Source of the DNA: a bacterium
GTDB lineage: Bacteria > Patescibacteria > Dojkabacteria > JAKAPS01 > JAJZLI01
Length of the DNA: 64,000 nt
Reading direction: 5' to 3'
Assembly: GCA_021846685.1 (NCBI GenBank)
Contig: JAJZWL010000002.1
Location: 1 to 64,000 of the forward strand
The notes beneath the pieces were generated by a model that was given only the letters and a program-made list of their open reading frames with translations, was not told the DNA's origin and did not search any database. The position numbers and the translations under genes were made by a program. Shown piece after piece: positions 25,578 through 34,545 of the stretch. How positions within the stretch are numbered: position 1 is the stretch's first letter; every line of letters starts with the position of its first letter.

Positions 25578-26513
25578 ATGGACAATTCCGAAAAAAAAGG
25601 TATATGGCTATATGAAGATATTTATTCTTATAAAATCAAAGGTGAAAATAGAATAAGTATTGGAGAAGGAAATACCCAACTAGAAAGATTAAAGTTCTTA
25701 GAAATAGCATTAGGGATCCCTGTTATATATGCAAAAAGAGAAGATAAAAATCCTACAGGATCAGCTAAAGATAGATCCACTGCTTTCTTTTTTTCTTATC
25801 TTAAATCTAATAGAATAAATGAAGTTGTAATTCCGTCTTCTGGTAATACAGCAATATCTGCAGCATATTATGGAAAGATAACAGGGATTAAATTATATTT
25901 ATTTATATCAGAAAATTTTTCAATTATAAAAAACCAAAGATTAAATAAAGCTTTAAAAAACAATAAAAATATAGAAATTATTAAATCAAAAAGACCTTTA
26001 TCTGATGCCATTAAATATGCAAAAGAAAATCATATAGAACTATTTAGAGGATCTACCTCACAAATAGCAATTGAAGGATATAAAAGCTTAGGAGAAGAAT
26101 TATCATTAATAAGAGCAGATGCTCTGTTTATCCCTATAAGTAGTGGAACTACAATAGAAGGAATATCAAAAAGATTAAATAAAAATTGCCACATACATAT
26201 AGTACAGACATCAAAAATTAATACTATCTCAAGATTATTTGATACTAATTTTAAATCAGAGAATGTCACCCTAGCAGACTCAATAGTAGCTAGAGTTACT
26301 GAAAGAAAAAAAGCTATTGAAGACATAATAAATAAAACTAAAGGGTGGGGTTGGACAGTGGAAAATACAGAGATTCAAGAATGTCATGATTTATTAATAA
26401 AAAATGGAATAAATACATCTTATGACTCCAGTATCACTATTGCAGCTCTAATGAAGGCAATAAAAAAGGGATATAAATTTAAAAAAGTTATATTAGTTTT
26501 CACAGGAAAATGA
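25578..26513 (+). CDS. Fold-type II PLP-dependent enzyme (threonine synthase/cysteine synthase-like)
   Basis: A 311-residue enzyme with the tryptophan-synthase-beta fold. IGEGNTQLERL near the start is threonine-synthase-like. The PLP lysine is Lys64 in NPTGSAKDR, the cofactor cradle is SSGNT (about 87-91), and the phosphate loop is likely ISSGTTIEG (about 187-195). At 311 residues it is shorter than classical threonine synthase. No threonine, cysteine or tryptophan pathway genes are adjacent. It ends in an ATGA overlap with an ATP-grasp gene, which suggests the two act in sequence. It could be an ammonia-lyase or a beta-replacement enzyme making an unusual amino acid; the reaction is not established. 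Confidence 0.8.
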   Translation: MDNSEKKGIWLYEDIYSYKIKGENRISIGEGNTQLERLKFLEIALGIPVIYAKREDKNPTGSAKDRSTAFFFSYLKSNRINEVVIPSSGNTAISAAYYGKITGIKLYLFISENFSIIKNQRLNKALKNNKNIEIIKSKRPLSDAIKYAKENHIELFRGSTSQIAIEGYKSLGEELSLIRADALFIPISSGTTIEGISKRLNKNCHIHIVQTSKINTISRLFDTNFKSENVTLADSIVARVTERKKAIEDIINKTKGWGWTVENTEIQECHDLLIKNGINTSYDSSITIAALMKAIKKGYKFKKVILVFTGK

Positions 26514-27799
26514 ATAACATAGATAATCTATTAGGAAATAATAATATAATATATGTCACAAATGACCCTGAAAGATCTTTAGGTTTAGAAAAAATTACAA
26601 AACATTTTTACACTCTATGCATAGATGATTCATATATATTAAATTTTTTAAATAATTTTTATTCTTTAAAAAAAAATTTTCCAAACATAGATATATTTAG
26701 AAATTCCAATAAATTATTACAAGAAGAATCAGTAAAACAATACCTATCTTCTATTAAGAATCCTTCGTTTATGTTTTTTAAAATAGCTCCAAATATTGAA
26801 ATAGAATTAAAAAATAAAAAAATTTTAAACACACACTCAGATCTAAATAGAAAATATGAAAACAAAATAATGATTAGTAATATTTTCAAAGATATAGTAC
26901 CGCCAACAAAAATTATTAATTTAAAAATAGATACATACAATTCAATTTCAAATTTTCTGGGAAAGGAGTTTGTAATACAATTTTCTAGAGGACAAAGTGG
27001 AAATACCACATTTTTCATTGATAATAAAGATCAATTTGAAAAATTACAAGAAAAATATCCTCTAAGAATAGCAAAAGCTGTAAAAAAAATATCCGGTGAA
27101 TACTTCACGATAAATGGAGTTATCACAGAAAATGATATTCTAATAGGAAATCTTTCAAAACAAATTACAGGAATAAAAGAATTAACAGCCTTTAAAGGAG
27201 GTACTGTAGGAAATGAATGGATTACAGGATTAACAATAAAACAAAAAGATATGTTTATTGATAAAATGCAATATATTGGTAAAAAAATGAAAAATGATGG
27301 TTATAGAGGTATGTTTGGTGCAGATTTTGTTTTTGATTCACAAAATATTTTTTTAATAGAGGTAAATGCTAGAGAAAATGCATCTATACCTACATATACA
27401 AAAATACAAATTAATGAGAATATACTACCTTTTAAATTAATACATATACTTGATTTTCTAAAGATATCATACAAAATAGATTCTACAAAAATTAATAATC
27501 AAATATATGAAGATTATAATTACAGACAAATAATAATAAGAAATATTCAATCTCACCCTGTAAAAGCAAATACATTTTTAAATGGAGTATATTCTTCTAA
27601 TTTAGATAAGATTAGAGAAGGTTATGATATTGATTCATTAAAAAATAATGATTATTTAATTCTCACTTCATATTCAAATGTAAATCCTAATATAGAAATA
27701 TCTAAAATACAATCAAAAAGTAGTATAGATAATAATTTTATTAATCAAACTTTAATCAAATTATTGCAAAATCCAGGTGAAGATAATATAATCCTTTAA
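26510..27799 (+). CDS. ATP-grasp family ligase, substrate unknown
   Basis: A 429-residue protein. The central part is a typical ATP-grasp fold: KEFVIQFSRGQSGNTTFFI (ATP-binding strand and Gly-rich loop), RIAKAVKKISGEYFTING, then GYRGMFGADFVFD and IFLIEVNARENASIP, where EVNAR is the metal-binding motif. The N-terminal 120 residues are a variable pre-ATP-grasp domain and the C-terminal 100 residues are not recognised. ATP-grasp enzymes join a carboxylate to an amine via an acylphosphate. A 4-nt overlap with the PLP-enzyme gene suggests it conjugates that enzyme's amino-acid product. It is not Ddl, which is present elsewhere in this window. Confidence 0.78.
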   Translation: MNNIDNLLGNNNIIYVTNDPERSLGLEKITKHFYTLCIDDSYILNFLNNFYSLKKNFPNIDIFRNSNKLLQEESVKQYLSSIKNPSFMFFKIAPNIEIELKNKKILNTHSDLNRKYENKIMISNIFKDIVPPTKIINLKIDTYNSISNFLGKEFVIQFSRGQSGNTTFFIDNKDQFEKLQEKYPLRIAKAVKKISGEYFTINGVITENDILIGNLSKQITGIKELTAFKGGTVGNEWITGLTIKQKDMFIDKMQYIGKKMKNDGYRGMFGADFVFDSQNIFLIEVNARENASIPTYTKIQINENILPFKLIHILDFLKISYKIDSTKINNQIYEDYNYRQIIIRNIQSHPVKANTFLNGVYSSNLDKIREGYDIDSLKNNDYLILTSYSNVNPNIEISKIQSKSSIDNNFINQTLIKLLQNPGEDNIIL

Positions 27800-27833
27800 T
27801 AATCAATATTAATTTAAAACTATCCTAAAATTT

Positions 27834-29135
27834 ATGAACATCAAGAGAACGTATTTATTTTATTTTTTTGCACTAGTAGTATTAATTATTTTTTCTATAT
27901 CGTATGTACTACACAATAAAGTAAAACCTGCTACAACATACTATTATAAAAGTTATAATCAATATTCGAATAATGGAAAAGATAATAATGTAGTGACAGG
28001 ATCAAAAAAAACATTACTATCTAAAGTAATACTTTCTAAAAATATTAATTCCCTAGGATTCGATACTACACCTATTGTCTCTGGAGATATGGAGTATGTT
28101 GGGACTATGAATAGAACTACACTTACTGGTGGTTTATATGCAATAAAAAGAACTACAGGTAAAGTTGCATGGCATGATAATTTTTCAAACTGGATTATGA
28201 CAAATCCAGTAGTAGTACCTTCTAAAAATATGGTATTTGTAGGATCAGGAAACAGTAAGCACTATGGAAATATAAAGAATACGAACACTCTATATAGAGG
28301 AACTGGGAATAATTACATCTATGGAATAAATATTACTAACGGTAAAGTTATATGGAAATACAAGACACTAGGAGAAAATATGCCTACACCTATTTATAAG
28401 AATGGAATACTGTACTTTGTAAATGGAAATAGAAAATTTTATGCACTAAATTCTACTACTGGAAAATTATTATGGAGTATTAGTACAGGATCTATAGTGT
28501 CTATGTCTTCTCCTGTACTTATAGGAAATAATGTATATTTTGGAGGAGCACTTCCTTATAAATTCTTTGATGTTAATATAAGAACGAAAAAAATAGCTTG
28601 GGCAGACAGTTTTCCTAAAGTTACTGGCGCTTTAGATGATACTACACCTACATATTCAAATGGGTATATCTATACTAATGCAACGGTGCTTACTAATTAT
28701 AAAAATAATATGGGGACAGAATATTTATATAAAATAAATGCAAAAACAGGAAAAATTATATGGAGTCTAAAAGAAGGTAGTGGTGTAATCAACCTTCCTA
28801 CTGATCCAATGGAAGGAAGTGTATCTACTATAGTTAATAATATACTGTATACCTCATCTAATACAACAAGAAAGATTTTTGCAGTAAATGTAGATACAAA
28901 AAAAGTATTATGGAATTTTAAAGTAAAAGGAATGGTAAATTCACCATTTATAGTAATGAAAAATCTTATTTATTCTACTACAGTTAATGGGAATATTTAT
29001 GTACTCAATATTAAAAATGGAGAATTTATAGCAAAAAGAACTTTAGGTGGTCCAGAATTAGCTTCAGGAATAAGCTTTTATAGCGGAAAATTCTATGCAA
29101 CTACTGGAAATGGAAATTTCTATGTTTTCCAATAA
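27834..29135 (+). CDS. Membrane-anchored PQQ-like beta-propeller protein
   Basis: A 433-residue protein with an N-terminal membrane or signal segment (about 7-26) and a long extracytoplasmic repeat domain. Repeats carry the PQQ-propeller motif, for example LYAIKRTTGKVAWHD, IYGINITNGKVIWKY, FYALNSTTGKLLWSI, LYKINAKTGKIIWSL and IFAVNVDTKKVLWNF. About seven or eight blades are seen. Such propellers may bind PQQ in dehydrogenases or act as scaffolds, as BamB does. No dehydrogenase-specific cysteine pair is obvious, so scaffold or ligand binding is more likely. It follows the ATP-grasp gene by 34 bp. Confidence 0.82.
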   Translation: MNIKRTYLFYFFALVVLIIFSISYVLHNKVKPATTYYYKSYNQYSNNGKDNNVVTGSKKTLLSKVILSKNINSLGFDTTPIVSGDMEYVGTMNRTTLTGGLYAIKRTTGKVAWHDNFSNWIMTNPVVVPSKNMVFVGSGNSKHYGNIKNTNTLYRGTGNNYIYGINITNGKVIWKYKTLGENMPTPIYKNGILYFVNGNRKFYALNSTTGKLLWSISTGSIVSMSSPVLIGNNVYFGGALPYKFFDVNIRTKKIAWADSFPKVTGALDDTTPTYSNGYIYTNATVLTNYKNNMGTEYLYKINAKTGKIIWSLKEGSGVINLPTDPMEGSVSTIVNNILYTSSNTTRKIFAVNVDTKKVLWNFKVKGMVNSPFIVMKNLIYSTTVNGNIYVLNIKNGEFIAKRTLGGPELASGISFYSGKFYATTGNGNFYVFQ

Positions 29136-29165
29136 GATTAATTTTCTTTCTATATAGTTAACTTA

Positions 29166-29171
29166 TATAAT
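29166..29171 (+). promoter_or_regulatory. -10 element of the YggT-like gene, leaderless
   Basis: TATAAT ends 8 nt before the ATG at 29180, in the 44-bp gap after the propeller gene. A second TATAAT at 29173-29178 abuts the start. The -35 is weak. Confidence 0.4.
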
Positions 29172-29179
29172 CTATAATT

Positions 29180-29491
29180 ATGAAAATCTCAGAAAAGCTA
29201 GTATATATAATATTCTCGATAATAGAGACTCTTTTAGTTCTAAGAATAATGTTTAAATTATTTGGAGCTAATCCTGCAAATGGGATTGCTGCATTTATTT
29301 ACGGGTTTTCATATCCGTTATATGCTCCATTTGAAGGATTATTTAAAAATCTAACTTATGGAAGATTTATTGTATCACTTAATTCTCTCGCAGCTTTAGT
29401 TCTATATACTATAGCAGGATTTATTATAATTGAAATATTAGTATATTTTTCATCAAGAGAAGAAGAGAGAAAAAAAGATACTCATTTATAA
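29180..29491 (+). CDS. YggT-family membrane protein
   Basis: A 103-residue protein with two hydrophobic stretches (about 7-30 and 66-92). RIMFKLFGANPANGIAAFIY then SYPLYAPFEGLF fits the YggT pattern of a helix followed by a conserved N-x-x-(N)-x-F-I-Y region and P-x-x-x-P. YggT proteins are small membrane proteins of uncertain role, implicated in osmotic tolerance and division in some bacteria. The C-terminus is charged (REEERKKDTHL). It ends one base before the convergent trhO. Confidence 0.7.
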   Translation: MKISEKLVYIIFSIIETLLVLRIMFKLFGANPANGIAAFIYGFSYPLYAPFEGLFKNLTYGRFIVSLNSLAALVLYTIAGFIIIEILVYFSSREEERKKDTHL

Positions 29492-30373
29492 TTATTTACT
29501 CTGTACTTGAATTACAATATCTATACACTCTAAAGAGCATGTATGATGAAATTTCTTCTCACAAACATTACAACAAACAAATTGTAAATTACATTTTTTA
29601 TTCTGACAATTTATATATTGATCAGAGTACTCATTACAATGCCTGCATTTTGAGATAATTGTTCTATTTTTGGCATCTAAATTAATTGATACCCTCTTAT
29701 CAAATACATAACATTTTCCTTCAAAATCTTCTGGATAATAATTAGCATAATTTAGTATCCCTTCCTTTAGTTGATATATATTTTTAAATCCTTTTTTCAA
29801 AAGAAATGCAGATGCCTTTTCACACCTTACTCCTCCTGTGCAGTACATAACTATTTTTTTTCCTTTATATTTTTTTAAATCATTAATTACCTTAGGAAAA
29901 TCTCTAAAATTATCTATATTAGGTGTAATAGAATTTTTAAATCTACCTATATATGATTCATAATTATTCCTAGCATCTATTATCACAGTATCATTACTAT
30001 TCTCTAAAATTATTTTATGAAAATCCTCTGGAGAAATATATTCTCCTTTTTTAGCACCATCTGTTGTTATATCTATTTTTTGATTTAAAGATACTATCTC
30101 ATCTCTAACCTTTATTGATAATCTGGGAAAAAGATCCTCTTTAATACTACTTTCTTTAAATATGATATCAGAGAATAGAGCATTTGATATTAATTCCTTT
30201 TTATACTCTTCTATATCAGCTAATTTACCTGACAAAGTACCATTTATACCTTCTTGAGATATAATTACTCTTCCTTTCAGATTTAATCGTTTACAGACCT
30301 TAAATTGACTGTTTTTCAAAGCCAATGGATGATCTATCTTTATATATTTATAATAAAGTATTACTTTCTTCAT
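29492..30373 (-). CDS. trhO: tRNA uridine(34) hydroxylase, rhodanese family
   Basis: Makes 5-hydroxyuridine at the wobble position of tRNAs, the first step toward cmo5U or mo5U. The 293 residues have the TrhO/YceA layout. An N-terminal acylphosphatase-like domain includes GRVIISQEGINGTLSG. The central rhodanese domain (about 110-220) has VIIDARNNYESYIGRFK and the catalytic loop YCTGGVRCEKA with the conserved Cys. A Cys/His-rich C-terminal tail (CRHC, CCNVC) probably binds zinc, as in family members. It is convergent with the YggT gene and divergent from the alpha/beta hydrolase gene. Confidence 0.93.
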   Translation of the reverse strand: MKKVILYYKYIKIDHPLALKNSQFKVCKRLNLKGRVIISQEGINGTLSGKLADIEEYKKELISNALFSDIIFKESSIKEDLFPRLSIKVRDEIVSLNQKIDITTDGAKKGEYISPEDFHKIILENSNDTVIIDARNNYESYIGRFKNSITPNIDNFRDFPKVINDLKKYKGKKIVMYCTGGVRCEKASAFLLKKGFKNIYQLKEGILNYANYYPEDFEGKCYVFDKRVSINLDAKNRTIISKCRHCNEYSDQYINCQNKKCNLQFVCCNVCEKKFHHTCSLECIDIVIQVQSK

Positions 30374-30434
30374 GATTTAATATGACATTTTATCTTAAAT
30401 ATTGATATTTTTCCACTAAATATACATATTGTAC

Positions 30435-30462
30435 TTGATAATATATATATATAAGGTATAAA
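30435..30462 (+). promoter_or_regulatory. Candidate promoter of the hydrolase-Mur ligase-ddl operon
   Basis: TTGATA at 30435-30440, a 16-nt AT-repeat spacer, then TATAAA at 30457-30462. A leader of about 20 nt precedes the ATG at 30488. It lies in the 114-bp divergent gap with trhO. Confidence 0.45.
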
Positions 30463-30487
30463 ATGTTAAATTATATAAAGAACACAA

Positions 30488-31225
30488 ATGAAGAACATAT
30501 ACAAAAAGAATGGTATCTCATATATTGATACATTAGACAGTTATTCTAAGACACCACTATTAATACTCCATGGCTGGCAACAAGATAAAGAGAGCTGGAT
30601 GGATGTTATAGATATAATCAAAAAAGATTATCGAGTAATATGTCTAGATTTGCCTAACTTTGGAAATAGTAAACATGAAAAATTCCTGTCATTAGGAGTA
30701 GACGAATATGCAGAACTTATAGAAGCTCTGCTAAAACGCCTACATATAGATACTGTAAATATATTAGCTCACTCATTTGGAGGAAGAATTGCAATTAAAA
30801 TTTCTGCCTCAAAAAATATAAAAGTGCATTCATTAATACTTTTTTCATCAGCAGGTATAATATCAGAAAAAAGAAAATTGAAAAAATATATTTATACAAA
30901 ATTCCCTAAAAAAATAATACCCCAAAAAATACGAGAACAAATGAGGAGTAATGACTATAAGAATGCAGGAGAACTAAAAGAAGTCTTTTTAAAAGCAATA
31001 AACTATAATGTATTTCCTTTACTTAAAAAAATTTCGGCTAAAACACTTATAATATGGGGAGATGAAGATAAAGAACTAAATTTGAAAAATGCTGATATTT
31101 TAAATATGAATATTAAAGTATCAGAACTTTCCATACTAAATGGATATACTCATTTTGCACATATTGAAAATCCATATTTATTTTCCGGAATTGTAAAAAA
31201 CTTTTTAGATAAAAATGAAAAATAA
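30488..31225 (+). CDS. Alpha/beta hydrolase
   Basis: A 245-residue cytoplasmic alpha/beta-hydrolase-fold protein. LLILHGWQQDKESW forms the oxyanion region, AHSFGGR holds nucleophile Ser96, IIWGDEDKELN holds the acid, and YTHFAHIENP holds the catalytic His. The lid region is short. It heads an operon with peptidoglycan genes and overlaps the Mur ligase by 11 nt. A wall-related ester or amide substrate is suggested only by context. The family also includes haloperoxidases and MhpC-like enzymes, so no substrate is assigned. Confidence 0.85.
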   Translation: MKNIYKKNGISYIDTLDSYSKTPLLILHGWQQDKESWMDVIDIIKKDYRVICLDLPNFGNSKHEKFLSLGVDEYAELIEALLKRLHIDTVNILAHSFGGRIAIKISASKNIKVHSLILFSSAGIISEKRKLKKYIYTKFPKKIIPQKIREQMRSNDYKNAGELKEVFLKAINYNVFPLLKKISAKTLIIWGDEDKELNLKNADILNMNIKVSELSILNGYTHFAHIENPYLFSGIVKNFLDKNEK

Positions 31226-32639
31226 ATATATAACAAAATTACTATATATACTTCAAAGTTTTGAATATGATTCACTTAAATTCTATAAGTATTCATTTAA
31301 ATTAAAAATTCATTCAAATAAATTTAAATATAAAGATAAAATAAAATACACTCAAAAAATAAAAGTATTATTAACTATAACTTTGTTATTAGAATTAGTA
31401 ACATTTATATATTTTGTAATATTATTTGCAAACTTTAAAATATTTAATTTAATATCAATAATAATACTTTTAATAATACTAATACTCATATATGAAGTTT
31501 TAACTCCAATATATATTATTTATTCTTTAAGTTTAATACGCCCAATAGAAAATATATTGAAAGAAAAACAAATTATTAAAGCCAGGAAAAAGGTAGAATC
31601 AATTAAAAATATTAAAATAATAACAATAACTGGAAGTTATGGGAAAACTAGTACTACTAATTTTATAAAAACATTACTTTCTTTTGATTATAAAGTTTTT
31701 ACTCCTGGAAAAAGTATTAATACAATACTGGGTATATCTAATGAAATTGAAAAGAATATGAAAAATGATACAGAAATATTAGTACTTGAAGTAGGTGCAT
31801 ATAAAATAGGCGAAATCAAAGAAGTTTTACAAAACTTTCCTTCAGATATTTCGATAATTACTTCAATAGGAACCCAACATCTTGAAAAATTCAAAAGTAT
31901 TACTAATATAATAAAAGCAGGAACTGAAATAGTAGACTATTCTAAAGAAAAATCTACTATTATCGCACCAATAGAAATATATGAATATCCTTTTGAAAAA
32001 TATGGAGTAAAAATAGAATTTAGCAAAAAGAAAGAATATCTAAAAATAAAATATAACATAGTTAAAATTGAAAAAGGTATTATATATTTTAAAACAAATT
32101 TTTCAAAAGAAACTTTTCATACCACATTATTAGGTTATTCAATGATATCTAATTTATCTTTAGCTATAAAGTGTGCTGAAATTTTTAATATTAAAAATAT
32201 TCAAGGAAAAATAAATATAATAAAGCCTGTTAAAAGGAGAATGGAACCCATATATATTAATAATGTTCTATATATAGATGATACATATAATATAGGAGAT
32301 GAAAGTGCTCGATCTGCAATAACATTTCTCAAAGATATGAAAGATAAACAAATATTCAAAAGAATCTTTGTTGTCACAGGAGGAATAGTAGAGAGAGGAG
32401 ACGAGAGTGAAAAAGTAAATAAGGAATATGGGATATTTTTAAGTAAAAATGTTGATAAAGTTTTTATATTTAATACTCCATTTAAAAAATATATTAAAGA
32501 TGGTATAAATAAAACAGAAACAATGACTGATATTGAAAATTATACTGAATTTGAAAAGTATAAAAAAGATTTTAAAGTTGGTGATTGTATATTAATGCAA
32601 AATGAAATAACTGATGAATATTATTTTAAAAGTATGTAA
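31215..32639 (+). CDS. Membrane-anchored Mur ligase (MurF-like)
   Basis: A 474-residue protein whose N-terminal 130 residues hold a basic stretch and two membrane segments (about 50-72 and 77-105) instead of the usual UDP-MurNAc-binding domain. A Mur ligase core follows: P-loop TITGSYGKTST (about 137-147), then EVGAYKIGEI, TSIGTQHLEKF and, later, RRMEPIYINNVLYIDDTYN matching the D-x-Y-N motif. The C-terminal domain has TGGIVERGDES. The motifs and the ddl neighbour 3 bp downstream favour a MurF role, adding D-Ala-D-Ala to the stem peptide. The membrane anchor suggests it works on membrane-associated precursor. No other MurF candidate is in the window. Confidence 0.75.
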   Translation: MKNKYITKLLYILQSFEYDSLKFYKYSFKLKIHSNKFKYKDKIKYTQKIKVLLTITLLLELVTFIYFVILFANFKIFNLISIIILLIILILIYEVLTPIYIIYSLSLIRPIENILKEKQIIKARKKVESIKNIKIITITGSYGKTSTTNFIKTLLSFDYKVFTPGKSINTILGISNEIEKNMKNDTEILVLEVGAYKIGEIKEVLQNFPSDISIITSIGTQHLEKFKSITNIIKAGTEIVDYSKEKSTIIAPIEIYEYPFEKYGVKIEFSKKKEYLKIKYNIVKIEKGIIYFKTNFSKETFHTTLLGYSMISNLSLAIKCAEIFNIKNIQGKINIIKPVKRRMEPIYINNVLYIDDTYNIGDESARSAITFLKDMKDKQIFKRIFVVTGGIVERGDESEKVNKEYGIFLSKNVDKVFIFNTPFKKYIKDGINKTETMTDIENYTEFEKYKKDFKVGDCILMQNEITDEYYFKSM

Positions 32640-32642
32640 AAT

Positions 32643-33776
32643 ATGAAAAATATAATATTACTATTTGGAGGGGAATCTCCTGAGCATGAAATTTCAATAA
32701 TCACAGCAAAACAAATATTTGCCAAATGTGATTTAAAAAAATACAATGTTTACCCTATATATCTAGATAAAGAACACAAATTTAAATATATACCAGAGTT
32801 TCATAAGTTCAATACATTTAAAGACTTTAAAGATTTAAAAAAAATAAATATAAAAATTATAATAGAAAATGGTCAAACTGTTTTTTATTTAGGAAACTTA
32901 AGAAAATTAAAAGATATATATGCAGCTTTATTAACTTTTCACGGTGGAGAAGGAGAGAATGGTAAAATTCAAGGATTTTTAGATACTTTAAAAATCCCAT
33001 ACACAGGACCAAGTGTAAAAGGATCTGTATATGGGATAGATAAAATAGTGATGAAGTATATTTTAGAAAAAAATAATATACCAATAGTTCCTTGGACATA
33101 TATCAGTAAACATGATTGGGAAGAAAATAAAGATAAATGTATAAAAAAAATTAAAGAGTTGGACAAATATCCATTAATTGTAAAACCTTCATCTTTAGGA
33201 TCTAGTATAGGTGTCAAAAAAGTTGATAATGATAATGAACTAATAGATATAATTGATTCAGATATTCTTTATGATGAATTTATAATAATAGAAGTATTTA
33301 AAGAAAATCTTGTGGAAATTACTTATTCTCTTCTGAAAGATAAAGATATAATATTATTTTCATTATCAGAAGAAATTGAGAAGAATATGAACATTGTATA
33401 TAGCTATAGTGACAAATATCTATCTGGAGACAAGAATAAATCGAAATCAGAAGGAATGGCTAATTCAAAGAAAAAAATACCTGCAAATATTCCAGAGACT
33501 CTAGATAAGAGAATAAAAGAGACTGCGAAAAAAATATATGTTAGTCTAAATTCTCAAAGTCTTGTCAGAATTGATTATTTAGTAGATATAAAAAATAATA
33601 AATTTTATCCTATTGAAATAAATACTATTCCTGGATCATTATCTTTCTATCTTTGGGAGGCAAAAGGTGTGCAATTTAGAGAAATAATAGACATAATGAT
33701 AGAAACATCTGTGTTAGATTTTAAAAAACAAGATAAATTTATATCAAATATAGATAGTCCTCTTTGGGATTTCTAA
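32643..33776 (+). CDS. ddl: D-alanine--D-alanine ligase
   Basis: ATP-grasp enzyme that joins two D-Ala for the peptidoglycan stem, 377 residues. The N-terminus NIILLFGGESPEHEISI is the Ddl signature. TFHGGEGENGKIQGFLDTL and PYTGPSVKGSVYGIDK are also diagnostic. The ATP-binding region has PLIVKPSSLGSSIGVKKV. The terminal motif VRIDYLVD with PIEINTIPGS provides the metal-binding acidic and Asn residues. It follows the Mur ligase by 3 bp, consistent with supplying its substrate. Confidence 0.95.
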   Translation: MKNIILLFGGESPEHEISIITAKQIFAKCDLKKYNVYPIYLDKEHKFKYIPEFHKFNTFKDFKDLKKINIKIIIENGQTVFYLGNLRKLKDIYAALLTFHGGEGENGKIQGFLDTLKIPYTGPSVKGSVYGIDKIVMKYILEKNNIPIVPWTYISKHDWEENKDKCIKKIKELDKYPLIVKPSSLGSSIGVKKVDNDNELIDIIDSDILYDEFIIIEVFKENLVEITYSLLKDKDIILFSLSEEIEKNMNIVYSYSDKYLSGDKNKSKSEGMANSKKKIPANIPETLDKRIKETAKKIYVSLNSQSLVRIDYLVDIKNNKFYPIEINTIPGSLSFYLWEAKGVQFREIIDIMIETSVLDFKKQDKFISNIDSPLWDF

Positions 33777-33792
33777 AAAGTCCTTTTAATAC

Positions 33793-33821
33793 TTGACAAA
33801 TATCAACTTTGATCTTATAAT
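33793..33821 (+). promoter_or_regulatory. Consensus promoter of the NlpC/P60-like gene
   Basis: A perfect TTGACA (33793-33798), 17-nt spacer and perfect TATAAT (33816-33821). The -10 ends 10 nt before ATG at 33832, so the leader is at most a few nt. The -35 TTG is in frame with the gene and could be mistaken for its start codon. Confidence 0.85.
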
Positions 33822-33831
33822 ATTTTATTAT

Positions 33832-34542
33832 ATGAGTGATATTAAAATTAAAAAATTACCTCAAGAGTGCTTTGATATATATGGACAGTATAATAATGTT
33901 CCTTATTATATAAATAAAAGTAAAAATAAATTCTTAAAAAATATCAATAGAGGAAAAGCTAGCCCAAAAGAAATCGACCTATTTATATTAAATAAGAATA
34001 ATAATAAAGCTCTCAAAGGGAAAAATAAATATAATTTCTTAAAAGAAAACAAAGTAGGGATTGATTGCTCAGGTTTTGTATCATATATTCTAGAAGAATT
34101 AGCCTTAAAAAATAAAGATAAGCATATTTGGGAAATAATTCATAATACCACTAAAAATCCAATTAAAATATTCTATTCTCATAAAATAAGACCTATTAGC
34201 TCTAAAATGAATGCTGATATATTAACAAATGATATTAACAGTATTACTATAAAAAAAATAAATGATATAAAACCAGGAGATTTAATAAGAATGAATGGGG
34301 GAAAACATATTGCTATAATATCAGAAGTACATTATAACAAAAAAAATGTATCAAAAATCATCTATTGGCAATCTACTGAAAATATAGGAGTTTGTGAATC
34401 TGAAATAATTATACAAGATCCAAATAAAGAGTTAAAAGATCAATTATGGAAGAAGATTAAAGGCTCTAAATATGATACACTCTCATTATATAAGAAAAAA
34501 ATAAACTCTAATGGAGTAAAAAGATTAAAATTAATTTCATAA
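33832..34542 (+). CDS. NlpC/P60-like cysteine hydrolase, no export signal
   Basis: A 236-residue protein. ATG at 33832 is chosen because an upstream in-frame TTG (33793) is the -35 box of its own promoter. KVGIDCSGFVSYI places a catalytic Cys79, and PGDLIRMNGGKHIAII places His159, as in NlpC/P60 or CHAP-type peptidoglycan amidases. A third polar residue may be in IIYWQSTE. No signal peptide or membrane segment is visible. It sits between ddl and mraY. Possible roles are recycling of wall peptides in the cytoplasm or action after unconventional release; neither is shown. Confidence 0.72.
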   Translation: MSDIKIKKLPQECFDIYGQYNNVPYYINKSKNKFLKNINRGKASPKEIDLFILNKNNNKALKGKNKYNFLKENKVGIDCSGFVSYILEELALKNKDKHIWEIIHNTTKNPIKIFYSHKIRPISSKMNADILTNDINSITIKKINDIKPGDLIRMNGGKHIAIISEVHYNKKNVSKIIYWQSTENIGVCESEIIIQDPNKELKDQLWKKIKGSKYDTLSLYKKKINSNGVKRLKLIS

Positions 34543-34545
34543 ATT

